A program made the translations under genes and the position numbers. The notes under the pieces are model-generated. The model was not told where the DNA came from, searched no databases, and saw nothing but the letters and a program-made list of their open reading frames with translations. A stretch of DNA of 64,000 bases from Pseudomonas sp. MWU15-20650 (GTDB taxonomy: Bacteria; Pseudomonadota; Gammaproteobacteria; Pseudomonadales; Pseudomonadaceae): positions 1 through 64,000 of the forward strand of contig NZ_JALJFG010000014.1 of the NCBI RefSeq assembly GCF_023242475.1, given 5' to 3'. Shown here piece after piece: positions 8,574 to 17,287 of the stretch. Numbering within the stretch: the first letter of the stretch is position 1; each line of letters begins with the position of its first letter.

Positions 8574-9191
8574 TTAAGTCAACGCGGTCATCACGGCCTT
8601 GCGGTAGGCCGGGCGTTCTTTAAGACGCTGGTACCAAGCCTCTAGATAGGGCATTGCAGGTCGTTCGATAGGCATTTCAAACCAGGCATAGATAAAGCTG
8701 CCCAGGGGAATATCACCCATGCCAATTTCGTTGCCCGACAGATACGGCTGTAGAGCCAGCGCCTGATCGACCGTCTTGAGCACATCGATACAGGTTTGGC
8801 GCCCTGCGTGGATGGCGTCCCAGTTCTGTTTTTCCGCCGGCGTACGCAGCACACCCCAGAACACGGTCCGGAACGGGTCGGCGAAGGTGGATGTGGTCCA
8901 GTCCATCCATTTTTCCGCACTGGCCCGCGCTTTCAGGTCGCTCGGGTACCAGCTCGACGCCTGCTTGGCGCAGAGGTAACGCACGATGGTGTTGGATTCC
9001 CACAGCACGAAGTCGCCATCTTCGATCATCGGCACCCGGCCGTTAGGGTTCAACGCGCGATATTGCGGCGTGTCGACCACACCAAAAGCCCCGCCCGCAT
9101 CAATTGCCTCATAGTCCAGGCCGAGTTCCTCGGCGCACCACAGTGCTTTCCTGACGTTTGATGAATTTTTACGACCCCAGATTTTCAGCAT
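8574..9191 (-). CDS. Glutathione S-transferase family protein
   Basis: A 205-residue cytosolic protein with an N-terminal thioredoxin-like domain (GRKNSSNVRKALWCAEELGL; a serine near residue 10-11 is the likely glutathione-activating residue). It carries the conserved cis-proline region NPNGRVPMIEDGDFVLWESN and a helical C-terminal domain ending PYLEAWYQRLKERPAYRKAV. It probably conjugates or reduces small electrophiles using glutathione. It is single and on the minus strand; no substrate can be assigned. Confidence 0.88.
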   Translation of the reverse strand: MLKIWGRKNSSNVRKALWCAEELGLDYEAIDAGGAFGVVDTPQYRALNPNGRVPMIEDGDFVLWESNTIVRYLCAKQASSWYPSDLKARASAEKWMDWTTSTFADPFRTVFWGVLRTPAEKQNWDAIHAGRQTCIDVLKTVDQALALQPYLSGNEIGMGDIPLGSFIYAWFEMPIERPAMPYLEAWYQRLKERPAYRKAVMTALT

Positions 9192-9247
9192 GACCGCGCC
9201 TTATCGTTGATGAACATGGCTTGATGAACGCAGCAGCATACGCCGGT

Positions 9248-9907
9248 TCAGGCGCGGCTTAAATCGCTCTGCAGATCCCCTAACGCGCTCGGCATGTCGT
9301 CGGCAAACAGATGGGGGTAACACTGCTGGATATGCGCGAAAAAAAACCCTTCGGGCACATCGGGGAATTGCCCATGGTCCAGCACATACTCCATTGAACG
9401 CCGCCCTTGGCGGTTGTAGGCGTGAAATACGCTGTCGTTGATGCCATCGAACTCCAGCGGCGGCACGTCGAACACGTCGCACAGCTGCCGGTTAAATGCC
9501 GGCGTGGCCTTGACCCAGCGCCCCCGCAGATACAACTCGGTGTAACCGTGCATGGCAAACACATCACTTTTGAGCAACTCGAGCAAACGCGGCGTCGACA
9601 GGTGATTGCGCACATCCGCCAGGCCGATGCGCGCCGGGATCCCGCAATGGCGCGCGCACGCAGCGAGCAACGTGGCCTTGGGCACACAGTAGCTCTCACC
9701 GGCAGCCAGGGCGAAGCTGGCACTGAGCGTGCGGGGGTCGCGGCTGAACGTATAGGGGTTGTAGCGCACCGCCTCACGTACGGCGTAATAAAGACTGACT
9801 GCCTGGTCACGTAGATCCGCACTGGAACCGCGATGTTTTTCCGCGAACTCCACCACGGCAGGGTGGTCACTATCGATGAAGCGGCTGGGACTCAAGTACG
9901 CATTCAT
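9248..9907 (-). CDS. Transglutaminase-like domain protein
   Basis: A 219-residue protein with a transglutaminase/papain-like fold. The presumed nucleophile is C74 in ESYCVPKATLLAACARHCG, and the histidine is H120 in AMHGYTELYL. The usual third residue, Asp in W-x-x-x-D-P, is Thr135 in RWVKATPAFN, so the triad is altered or the protein uses another residue. The start at 9907 is supported by GGAG 9 bases upstream; a much longer frame upstream lacks support. Homologues are common in proteobacteria and mostly uncharacterised. Protease or amidase activity is possible but unproven. Confidence 0.75.
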   Translation of the reverse strand: MNAYLSPSRFIDSDHPAVVEFAEKHRGSSADLRDQAVSLYYAVREAVRYNPYTFSRDPRTLSASFALAAGESYCVPKATLLAACARHCGIPARIGLADVRNHLSTPRLLELLKSDVFAMHGYTELYLRGRWVKATPAFNRQLCDVFDVPPLEFDGINDSVFHAYNRQGRRSMEYVLDHGQFPDVPEGFFFAHIQQCYPHLFADDMPSALGDLQSDLSRA

Positions 9908-10098
9908 AAGCTTGATCTCCAAGGGAAGCCTGGAGTTTAACGACAGGTCTGCCCTAGCGATAACGACGATTCGGCCAAATGTCGGCGCTTGGCGATGGAT
10001 GCTCCCAGTACAACTCGTTACACCCTGATCACCCCGCTTGTTCGGATGCCGACTAAGCTCCATGGTGGTTTTGCCCCTGGTTTCACGGAGGATTGAAT

Positions 10099-12546
10099 AT
10101 GCTGTTGTTGTGGATATTGGTTCTGGTGGTCGGCGTTGCCTACCTGGCACACCGTCGCACCGCGCCCCTGCCCGCTCTGGGCGTGGTCGCCGTTTACCTG
10201 CTGGCGATGGGCGCCTGGAGCCACGCACCCGGCTGGCTGCTGCTGATCTTCTGGGTGTTGATCGCCGTGGTGGCTGCGCCCTTGCTACTGCCGGACCTGC
10301 GCCGCCAGTACTTCACCAAGCCGCTGTTCAGCTGGTTCCAGAAAGTCCTGCCGCCGATGTCCGAGACCGAGCGCGACGCGATTGATGCCGGCACCGTATG
10401 GTGGGACGGCGAGCTGTTCAGTGGCCGCCCCGACTGGGACAAATTGCTGGCCTACCCCAAGGCGCAATTGACCGAAGAAGAACAGGCATTTATCGACGGT
10501 CCCACCGAAGCACTCTGCGCCATGGTCAGCGACTGGGAAATCGGCCAGGCCATGGACCTGCCGCCGGCCGCCTGGGAGCACATCAAGACCCACGGTTTCT
10601 TCGCCCTGATCATTCCCAAGGAATACGGCGGCAAGGGCTTTTCTGCCTATGCCCACTCACAGGTCGCGATGAAACTCGCGACCCGCAGCGGTGATCTGGC
10701 CTCCACCGTGATGGTCCCCAACTCCCTGGGCCCGGCCGAGCTGTTGCTGCACTACGGCACAGAAGAACAACGCAACCACTACCTGCCACGCCTCGCCCGT
10801 GGTGACGATATCCCCTGCTTTGCGCTGACCGGCCCGCTGGCCGGCTCCGATGCGGGCTCCATGCCCGACACGGGGGTGATCTGCAAAGGTGAGTGGGAAG
10901 GCAAGGAAACCCTCGGCCTGCGCCTGAACTGGGAAAAGCGCTACATCACCCTCGGCCCGGTCGCAACCTTGCTCGGCCTGGCGTTCAAGGCCCATGACCC
11001 GGACCACCTGTTGGGTGACAAAGAAGACCTGGGCATCAGCCTCGCGCTGATCCCGACCGACACCCCCGGCGTGGAAATCGGCCGTCGTCACCTGCCCCTG
11101 GGGGCGGCCTTCATGAACGGCCCCAACTCCGGCAAGGATGTGTTCATCCCCCTGGACTTCCTGATCGGCGGCCAGGAGATGCTCGGCAAAGGCTGGATGA
11201 TGCTGATGAACTGCCTTTCGGTGGGCCGTTCGATCTCCCTGCCCGCCGTCGGCACCGGCGCCGCCAAGTTCACCAGCCTGGTGACCGGCCAATATGCCCA
11301 GGTGCGTGAGCAGTTCAACGTACCGCTGTCGGCCTTCGAAGGTATCCAGGAAGCGCTGGCACGCATCGGCGGCAACGCCTGGCTGATGGACAGCGCCCGC
11401 ATGCTCACCGCCAATGCCGTGGACCTGGGGGAAAAGCCCTCGGTGCTGTCGGCGATCCTCAAGTACCACCTCACCGAACGCGGTCGCGAGTGCATCAGCC
11501 ACGCCATGGACGTGCACGGCGGCAAGGGCATCATCATGGGCCCGAACAACTACCTGGGCCGTAACTGGCAAGGGGCGCCGATCTTCATCACGGTGGAAGG
11601 CGCGAACATCCTCTCGCGCAACCTGATGATCTTCGGCCAGGGCGCCATTCGTTGCCATCCATTCGTGCTCAAGGAAATGGCCCTGGCCGGTCGCGAAGAC
11701 CATGACCAGGCACTGAAGGAGTTCGACGGCCTGCTGATGCAACACATCGGCTTTGCCGTGAGCAACGCTGCCAGCACCCTGGTGCTGAACCTGGGTGTGG
11801 GTCACTTCGAGAAAGCCCCGGGCAACCGCTTGAGCCAGGGTTACTTCCGTGCACTCAACCGCCAGGCGGCCGCCTTCGCCCTGCTGGCTGACTTGAGCAT
11901 GATGCTGCTGGGCGGTGAGTTGAAACGCCGCGAACGCCTGTCGGCCCGCCTGGGTGATGTGCTAAGCCACATGTACCTGGCCTCGGCGGCGCTCAAGCGT
12001 TATCACGACCTGGAATCGCCGGATCACCTGGAGCCGCTGTTCACCTGGGCCATGGAGGAAAGCCTCGGTGAGTCCGAACGCGCGCTGGATGAACTGCTGA
12101 GCAACTTCCCCAACAAGGTGCTCGGTTGTCTGCTGCGGGTGATCGTGTTCCCGTTAGGGCGTCGCCATACCGGGCCGTCCGATGCGCTGGACGCTGAAGT
12201 GGCTGCGGTCATCGGTCGCGCCAAGGGCGACCCGACCCTGGAAGAATTGCTGGCGGGTTGCTATCGCCCGCAATCAGCGCAAGACCCGGTGGGCGCCTTG
12301 CAACATGCCTACGACCTGCTCGCTGCCAGCCACCCATTGCAGCAAAAACTGCACACCGCGCTCAAAAGCGGCCAGGTCAAACCGATTGCCGGGGAACACG
12401 CCATCGATACCGCACTGCATGCCGGCGTTCTGCAACCGGCCGAAGCGCAAACCTTGCGCGATGCCGAAGCGGCGCGGCGCAAGGTGATCGACGTGGATGA
12501 TTTCAGCAAGGAAGCGCTGATGCAGGCGGAGGGTAAAGTCCGCTGA
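10099..12546 (+). CDS. fadE: Acyl-CoA dehydrogenase FadE
   Basis: An 815-residue protein, the unusual length of the FadE branch of acyl-CoA dehydrogenases (E. coli FadE is about 814 residues). It catalyses the first oxidation of fatty-acid beta-oxidation, acyl-CoA to trans-2-enoyl-CoA, with FAD. The first 60 residues hold two hydrophobic segments. The flavin/substrate domain follows (IPKEYGGKGFSAYAHS, FALTGPLAGSDAGSMPD, and AMDVHGGKGIIMGPNNYLGR), then a long C-terminal extension special to this branch. The ATG at 10099 has ACGGAGGA 6 bases upstream. A rho-independent terminator lies 30 bases after the stop. Confidence 0.93.
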   Translation: MLLLWILVLVVGVAYLAHRRTAPLPALGVVAVYLLAMGAWSHAPGWLLLIFWVLIAVVAAPLLLPDLRRQYFTKPLFSWFQKVLPPMSETERDAIDAGTVWWDGELFSGRPDWDKLLAYPKAQLTEEEQAFIDGPTEALCAMVSDWEIGQAMDLPPAAWEHIKTHGFFALIIPKEYGGKGFSAYAHSQVAMKLATRSGDLASTVMVPNSLGPAELLLHYGTEEQRNHYLPRLARGDDIPCFALTGPLAGSDAGSMPDTGVICKGEWEGKETLGLRLNWEKRYITLGPVATLLGLAFKAHDPDHLLGDKEDLGISLALIPTDTPGVEIGRRHLPLGAAFMNGPNSGKDVFIPLDFLIGGQEMLGKGWMMLMNCLSVGRSISLPAVGTGAAKFTSLVTGQYAQVREQFNVPLSAFEGIQEALARIGGNAWLMDSARMLTANAVDLGEKPSVLSAILKYHLTERGRECISHAMDVHGGKGIIMGPNNYLGRNWQGAPIFITVEGANILSRNLMIFGQGAIRCHPFVLKEMALAGREDHDQALKEFDGLLMQHIGFAVSNAASTLVLNLGVGHFEKAPGNRLSQGYFRALNRQAAAFALLADLSMMLLGGELKRRERLSARLGDVLSHMYLASAALKRYHDLESPDHLEPLFTWAMEESLGESERALDELLSNFPNKVLGCLLRVIVFPLGRRHTGPSDALDAEVAAVIGRAKGDPTLEELLAGCYRPQSAQDPVGALQHAYDLLAASHPLQQKLHTALKSGQVKPIAGEHAIDTALHAGVLQPAEAQTLRDAEAARRKVIDVDDFSKEALMQAEGKVR

Positions 12547-12577
12547 TGCCCCACCCCCCATAAAACCGCAGTCATAT

Positions 12578-12618
12578 AAAAACGGGCGCAAGAGGCATAT
12601 ACTCCCGCGCCCGTTTTT
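12578..12618 (+). terminator. Rho-independent terminator after fadE
   Basis: Arms AAAAACGGGCGC (12578-12589) and GCGCCCGTTTTT (12607-12618) are perfectly complementary, and the 3' arm ends in a T run. It overlaps the promoter region of the next small gene. Confidence 0.8.
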
Positions 12619-12637
12619 GCTTTAGAGGACTTATCTC

Positions 12638-13045
12638 GTGTCCAACGTCGTTGCCGATCATCTCGTCTTGCTCGACCACTTGCGCAGCATCCTGGTTGCC
12701 GTCGGCGAAGCCGAACAGGTGCCCGAGGAAAGCCACACCCTGTTTCTGGAGCGTTTCGACGAATTGCGCGCCCTGCTGCCGATTGACCCGATCGAAAGCC
12801 AGTACCTGGGCCAGGACCTGATGAGCCAGGTCATCCTGCGTTACCCGCAAATTGCCCACCTGGTGCCGCGCGACCTGCTGTGGTTCTTCGGCGGTGATTG
12901 CCTGCACTTCATGCCCGACGAAGAGCTTGACCTGTACCAGGCCCTGGAAGAACGCCGCTTTGAAGCCGAGCAGAACGACGAGCCGTTCGACTGGAACCAG
13001 GAAAAGCAGCTGCTGGCCATGCCACAGGACCAAAGCAAGCACTGA
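12638..13045 (+). CDS. Small conserved protein next to fadE (PA2817-like family)
   Basis: A 135-residue acidic cytosolic protein starting with GTG, with AGAGGA 8 bases upstream. It is predicted mostly helical, with a conserved-looking core RDLLWFFGGDCLHFMPDEEL. From memory it resembles a Pseudomonas family annotated after P. aeruginosa PA2817, found near fadE; that link was not searched. No catalytic motif is visible. It follows fadE on the same strand but is separated from it by a strong terminator, so it probably has its own promoter. Confidence 0.75.
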   Translation: MSNVVADHLVLLDHLRSILVAVGEAEQVPEESHTLFLERFDELRALLPIDPIESQYLGQDLMSQVILRYPQIAHLVPRDLLWFFGGDCLHFMPDEELDLYQALEERRFEAEQNDEPFDWNQEKQLLAMPQDQSKH

Positions 13046-13053
13046 TGCTCAAT

Positions 13054-13139
13054 GTAGGAGAGGGCTTGCCCCCGATGGCAGTGTCAACTGAGGATAAGCT
13101 GACTGACCCACCGCTATCGGGAGCAAGCCCCCTCCCACA
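13054..13139. repeat. REPIN (paired inverted REP) 1
   Basis: Two inverted REP halves, one containing agggcttgcccccgatgg and one containing atcgggagcaagccccct, flank a spacer with the phrase gaggataagctgactga. The same spacer phrase recurs in the next REPIN, so the two are recent relatives. Confidence 0.85.
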
Positions 13140-13223
13140 CTTGGATCTGCTGTGTGTCAGTGAGTGAAGGTGCTGACTTGTACTGGCTGTTCACCCAATG
13201 GGCCTGACACTGCACCGTAAAAA

Positions 13224-13311
13224 GGTGGGTGGGGGCTTGCCCCCGATGGCTGTGGGTCAGCTGAGGATAAGCTGACTGATCCACCGCGATCGGGAGCAAG
13301 CCAGCTCCCAT
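13224..13311. repeat. REPIN (paired inverted REP) 2
   Basis: A second inverted pair, with gggggcttgcccccgatgg on the left and atcgggagcaagccagct on the right, and the same gaggataagctgactga spacer as its neighbour 85 bases away. Together the two fill the 281-base gap between the small protein and the LysR gene. Confidence 0.85.
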
Positions 13312-13326
13312 ATTTTGACCGCGCGT

Positions 13327-14274
13327 CTACCGGCGACGCAACGTCGGCTCCGCGGCCATGCACGCCACCAGATAATCAATAAACACCCGCAACTTGGGCG
13401 GCAAGTACCGTGTGGGCGAATGCAGCAACCAGGCCTCGCCATGGTAGGAAGCAATAAAATCCCACGTGGGCAATACCTGCACCAACAGCCCCTCCTCCAG
13501 CGCATGCCGCGCCGTAAAGTACGGCAAGCTGCCAATTCCCACATGCTGCAACACCGCATCCAGCCGCACCCCGGTGTGGTTCGCCGCATAACGCCCACGC
13601 ACCCCCACTGTCACTGCCTTGCCGGCCTGGCGGAACTTCCAGCGTGAGTCGCCCGGGGTTTCCCCGAGGTAAATGCAGCTGTGCTCCAGCAAATCATGGG
13701 GATGGCTCGGCGTGCCATGCTCGGCCAGATACCGTGGCGTTGCACACAGTAAATGCTCGATAGGCAATAACTGCCGGCCGACCAGACCGGGCGGCGGGCT
13801 GTCGGTGATGCGGATACTCAGGTCAACGTTGTCGTCGATCAGGTCCACATGCCGGTCCTCAAGGATCAACTGCACATCCACCTTGGGGTAGCGCCGCAAG
13901 AACTCCGGCATATGCGGATGCACCACAAACCGCCCCACGGCCTTGGGTACGCTGACCCGTACCAGGCCCTCGGCTTCATGGGCAAACTGCCCGCTGACTT
14001 CCATCACCGACCGCGCCGCGTTGACCATCTCCTGGCAACGCTTGAACACCTCTTCACCGCCCTCGCTCAGGCGCAGCTTGCGCGTGGTGCGTTGCAGCAA
14101 GCGCGTGGCCAGGGCCTGCTCCAGACGCGAAATACTGCGACTCACCGCCGAAGGCGAAAGACTCAGCTGCCGCGCTGCTTCGGAGAAACTGCCGGCTTCT
14201 ACCACCTTGACGAAAATCGCCATTTCGCCCAACAGCGGTAGAGGAAGATTGATGCTCATAGCGCACAGGTCCAT
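13327..14274 (-). CDS. LysR-family transcriptional regulator
   Basis: A 315-residue LysR regulator of the DsdA/AaeR-like group, with the N-terminal winged helix-turn-helix FVKVVEAGSFSEAARQLSLS near residues 20-40. The effector domain follows, with typical motifs VRVSVPKAVGRFVVHPHMPEFL and VDLSIRITDSPPPGLVGRQLL. Another start at 14259 (MSINLPL) is equally plausible; neither has a strong ribosome site. It is divergent from the alanyl-tRNA editing gene, with a 74-base shared promoter region, so that gene is a possible target. The effector is unknown. Confidence 0.87.
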   Translation of the reverse strand: MDLCAMSINLPLPLLGEMAIFVKVVEAGSFSEAARQLSLSPSAVSRSISRLEQALATRLLQRTTRKLRLSEGGEEVFKRCQEMVNAARSVMEVSGQFAHEAEGLVRVSVPKAVGRFVVHPHMPEFLRRYPKVDVQLILEDRHVDLIDDNVDLSIRITDSPPPGLVGRQLLPIEHLLCATPRYLAEHGTPSHPHDLLEHSCIYLGETPGDSRWKFRQAGKAVTVGVRGRYAANHTGVRLDAVLQHVGIGSLPYFTARHALEEGLLVQVLPTWDFIASYHGEAWLLHSPTRYLPPKLRVFIDYLVACMAAEPTLRRR

Positions 14275-14348
14275 TGATAACTGAGTGGATTATCACCCAT
14301 CTGCGCACTATTTATACTGCCCACAGAACCCTGATGCGGATGTAGACG

Positions 14349-14975
14349 ATGACCGAACGCCTGTTTTTTACCCATGACCACCTGACGGCCGAGCTTGAAG
14401 TGCTCAGTTGCACAGCGCACGAGGAACAGTTTGCCGTCATTTTGCAGTCGACGATTTTCCATCCCCAAGGCGGTGGCCAGCCGTTCGACACCGGGTGGCT
14501 CGGCGACAGCCAGGTCCTGCGCGTCATTCAGGCAGACGAGCACGTGGTGCACTACGTCGATCGGCCCCTGGAACCCGGCCCGGTCACTGCGCGGGTCGAT
14601 GAACAACGTCGCGCGCTGCACACGCGTTTGCATTCGGCCGGGCATCTGATCGGCAATGCCGGCGAACGCCTGGGCTGGATGCCGATCAAGGCCCATCATT
14701 GGCCGGGCGAAGGCAAGATCACCTTTATCCGTGGGCAGGCCGCACACCCCCTGGACGCCGAGATGCTTCAACTGCAGGTCAACCAATGGATCGCCGCCGG
14801 CTATTCACGCCAGACCACAGTGGAAGAGGGCAGTCGAGAGGTCGGCTTCGGCGAATTGCCGGCTTATGCCTGTGGCGGTACCCATGTGCAGACGTTAAGC
14901 GAACTGGGCCCGGTGACAATCCTGGCCCTGTCGGAGAAAAAAGGGGCGCTGTCGGTGCGCTACAGCCTGGACTAA
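14349..14975 (+). CDS. Alanyl-tRNA editing protein (AlaX family)
   Basis: A 208-residue free-standing relative of the alanyl-tRNA synthetase editing domain. The zinc ligands are present as HSAGH in LHTRLHSAGHLIGN and as CGGTH near the end, and QSTIFHPQGGGQP is the family's substrate-pocket motif. It hydrolyses mischarged Ser-tRNA(Ala) or Gly-tRNA(Ala) in trans. Its stop overlaps the stop of the convergent phoD gene by 4 bases. It is divergent from a LysR regulator, an odd neighbour for a housekeeping editor. Confidence 0.87.
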   Translation: MTERLFFTHDHLTAELEVLSCTAHEEQFAVILQSTIFHPQGGGQPFDTGWLGDSQVLRVIQADEHVVHYVDRPLEPGPVTARVDEQRRALHTRLHSAGHLIGNAGERLGWMPIKAHHWPGEGKITFIRGQAAHPLDAEMLQLQVNQWIAAGYSRQTTVEEGSREVGFGELPAYACGGTHVQTLSELGPVTILALSEKKGALSVRYSLD

Positions 14976-16546
14976 AGCGCAATCGCCCCCGCCCGCCCCG
15001 GCTCCACCACAAACGACTTGAGCGTCGACACCGTGGCGGCAGGGTCGCGCGGGTCGGTTATCACGCGAAAATTCGTCAGCATCTTCGAAGCCTCCAACTC
15101 CACCGACACATACCCGCGCTGGCGACTGTCGAAAAACTTCACATGGGGGTTGAGCGGCATGATCTGCATGAAGGCGTCATAAGGTGGCCCATCTGAAGTG
15201 ACCGATGAGCCCACGAACTCAGTCGCCACAATCGGCGAGTCGGGGTTGTTGGCGTCCGCGTGCAGGTCCGTGGTCCAGAACGAATGAATATCCCCGCCCC
15301 AGAACACCGGGTTGCTGAGCCGATGACGCTCGATGGAAGCCAACATCCGTGACCGGTTCGCCATGTAGCCATCCCACCCATCGGTCCAGCGGCCCACCTT
15401 GTGGCTGGTCAAATCACGCTGAGTCAGCGGTGCCACCAGCAAGTCCTGGGCGATCACATTCCACTGGGCTTTTGACTGGGCAAACCCCTGGTCCAGCCAG
15501 GCTTCCTGCTGCCACCCAAGCATCGTGCGCCCGGGGGCACGCAAGTCGCTGCAGGTATTGGCCGCAACATGCCCTTGGTGACTGCCGTTGGCCGGGATAC
15601 ACGGTTGCTCGGAACGATATTGGCGACCGTCGAGCACATGAAAACGCGCCAGTCGGCCGTAGTCCAAACGCCGGTAGAGACGCATATCCGGGCCCTTCGG
15701 CACGCTGCTGGCGCGCAGTGGCATATGTTCGTAATAGGCTTGGTAAGCGGCCGCCCGCTGTTTGAGGAACTGCGCCACCGCAATCTTCGGGTCCTGGGAC
15801 CAGCGGTTGGCATAGTCGTTCTGTACTTCGTGATCGTCCCAGGTCGCCACGCTGGGGGCCGCAGCGTGCAGGGCCTGAAGGTCCGGATCGGTCTTGTACA
15901 GCGCGTAGCGGTTGCGGTAATCGCTCAGGCTCACTGCGTTGCCACTGCCGTGGGAACGGAAGACTTTCCCGGAGTCCGCCGCGTAGGAACTGTCGTAGAT
16001 ATAGTCACCGAGGAAAAACACCAGGTCCGGTTGCTCGGCGGCAAGGTGACGGTAAGCACTGAAATAACCCCGTTCCCAGTGCGAGCAGGACACAAACCCC
16101 AGCCTGGCCGACGCCAGGGCATGCACCTGCGGCGTTGTGCGTGATTGGCCCACCGGGCTCTGCGCGCCGAGCCCTTCGAACTGATACCAATACGGCCTGC
16201 CCGCCTCCAGCCCTGCGACTTCAACATGCACGGCGTGAGCGAAACGTGCAGTCGCCATGACCTCACCCTGCTTCACAATACGCGTCATCGCTGCATCACT
16301 GGCCACGCGCCAGCGCACCGGCACCGCGCGGCTCAACCCGCCACGGCCATCGACCGCGTTGAACACAGGTGCCAGGCGCGTCCAGATCACGAAGCCATCC
16401 GGCAAAGGGTCGCCGGAGGCCACGCCAAGCGTAAACGGGTAATCCACCCCGGCACTGCGCGCAAATGGGCTGAGAATCGAAAACGCCGTCGCCACCGCCA
16501 GCCCGGTGAGTACCCGCCGGCGGCCTGGGTCCACAGCCCCGCTCAC
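14972..16546 (-). CDS. phoD: PhoD-like alkaline phosphatase/phosphodiesterase, Tat-exported
   Basis: A 524-residue protein with a twin-arginine signal (GRRRVLTGLAVATAF near residues 8-22), as expected for a PhoD enzyme that folds and loads metal in the cytoplasm. Metal and active-site motifs are present: FVSCSHW, DLVFFLGDYIYDS, TWDDHEVQNDYANRW and FWGGDIHSFW. PhoD enzymes use Fe/Ca to release phosphate from mono- and diesters outside the cytoplasm. It is translationally coupled (ATGA overlap) to an upstream GNAT gene, and the operon is divergent from the Ton/PLD operon across a region holding a possible Pho box. Confidence 0.9.
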   Translation of the reverse strand: MSGAVDPGRRRVLTGLAVATAFSILSPFARSAGVDYPFTLGVASGDPLPDGFVIWTRLAPVFNAVDGRGGLSRAVPVRWRVASDAAMTRIVKQGEVMATARFAHAVHVEVAGLEAGRPYWYQFEGLGAQSPVGQSRTTPQVHALASARLGFVSCSHWERGYFSAYRHLAAEQPDLVFFLGDYIYDSSYAADSGKVFRSHGSGNAVSLSDYRNRYALYKTDPDLQALHAAAPSVATWDDHEVQNDYANRWSQDPKIAVAQFLKQRAAAYQAYYEHMPLRASSVPKGPDMRLYRRLDYGRLARFHVLDGRQYRSEQPCIPANGSHQGHVAANTCSDLRAPGRTMLGWQQEAWLDQGFAQSKAQWNVIAQDLLVAPLTQRDLTSHKVGRWTDGWDGYMANRSRMLASIERHRLSNPVFWGGDIHSFWTTDLHADANNPDSPIVATEFVGSSVTSDGPPYDAFMQIMPLNPHVKFFDSRQRGYVSVELEASKMLTNFRVITDPRDPAATVSTLKSFVVEPGRAGAIAL

Positions 16547-17097
16547 ACCCGGCGCTCCCAGTCGTCACGCACGGTGGCAAACCCCAGCAGGTCCTCATAC
16601 ACCCCGTTCTTGAGAAACGCCTCGCGCAGGCACCCCTCATAGCGCAGGCCGATTTTCTCCATGACCCGTGCCGACTCCTTGTTGCGCCCAAAACACTGGC
16701 TGCCCACCCGCTGCAAGCCCAGTTCGGCGAACCCGAAGTCCATCACCGCGCTCGCCGCCTCAGCGCCATAACCCTGGTTGCGAGAGTGGGCCGCCACCCA
16801 GCCACCCAGGTGCCCGTAGTGATGACGAGCGTTCAGGCGCAAGCTGACCATGCCGACCAATTCGCCGGTTTCACGCACATGCATGCCCAGGTTCAGTAAC
16901 TCACCCGCACGGTATTTTTCTGCCGTCCCGGCAATAAATTCCTGCGCCGTTTCCAAGGTGTAGGGCGACGGAATGTTGGCCGTGTTGTCGGCGATCTTCG
17001 GGCCGTTGGCGAGGCTGAAAAGCACCTCGGCCTGGTCCGCTTCCAGGGCGCGCAATAGTAGACGCGGGGTGTGTAGTTGAGGCAGCGCAATCGGCAT
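16543..17097 (-). CDS. GNAT-family N-acetyltransferase (RimJ/RimL-like)
   Basis: A 184-residue acyltransferase starting MPIALPQLHTPRLLLRALE, a typical beginning for the RimJ/RimL group that acetylates protein N-termini or small amines. The acetyl-CoA loop region is RNQGYGAEAASAVMDFGF, and the C-terminal motif GRNKESARVMEKIGLRYEG is characteristic. Alternative starts lie at 17124 (ATG) and 17127 (TTG), without good ribosome sites. It overlaps phoD by 4 bases. Why an acetyltransferase is coupled to PhoD is not clear. Confidence 0.82.
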   Translation of the reverse strand: MPIALPQLHTPRLLLRALEADQAEVLFSLANGPKIADNTANIPSPYTLETAQEFIAGTAEKYRAGELLNLGMHVRETGELVGMVSLRLNARHHYGHLGGWVAAHSRNQGYGAEAASAVMDFGFAELGLQRVGSQCFGRNKESARVMEKIGLRYEGCLREAFLKNGVYEDLLGFATVRDDWERRV

Positions 17098-17156
17098 ACG
17101 GGGTGGCTCTGCAGATAAATGCATCAAGAATGTACGCCATTCGTGTCAGTTTCATT

Positions 17157-17174
17157 ACGTCACAAAACTGCCAG
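17157..17174 (+). promoter_or_regulatory. Possible Pho box (PhoB site)
   Basis: ACGTCAC-AAAA-CTGCCAG shows two 7-base units 11 bases apart, close to the Pho box pattern CTGTCAT-N4-CTGTCAT but with several mismatches. It lies between the divergent GNAT-phoD and Ton/PLD operons. The match is modest and no well-placed -10 is obvious. The context of phosphate-ester enzymes on both sides is the main support. Confidence 0.3.
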
Positions 17175-17287
17175 GTAACTTCTCTGAAAGACGCGTCCTA
17201 GAGGCTTTAAAACGTAAATTAAAGTTAACCATTCGGTCATTTTCGGCTGTTAGCGTGTCGCCCCTAATTCAATGACGGGGTAACGGA

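Noticed and set aside
9908-10228. A 107-codon N-terminal extension of the transglutaminase-like gene.
   Set aside because: It overlaps the fadE start and promoter, whereas the ATG at 9907 has a GGAG site and starts the conserved domain.
10657-11805. A 382-codon open frame antisense to fadE.
   Set aside because: It lies wholly within a full-length, well-supported fadE; its composition (His/Gln/Ala-rich) is typical of mirrored GC-rich genes.
13054-13311. A short CRISPR array, because repeated hairpins are spaced regularly.
   Set aside because: The units are inverted pairs with REP sequence, there are only two, and no cas gene is present.
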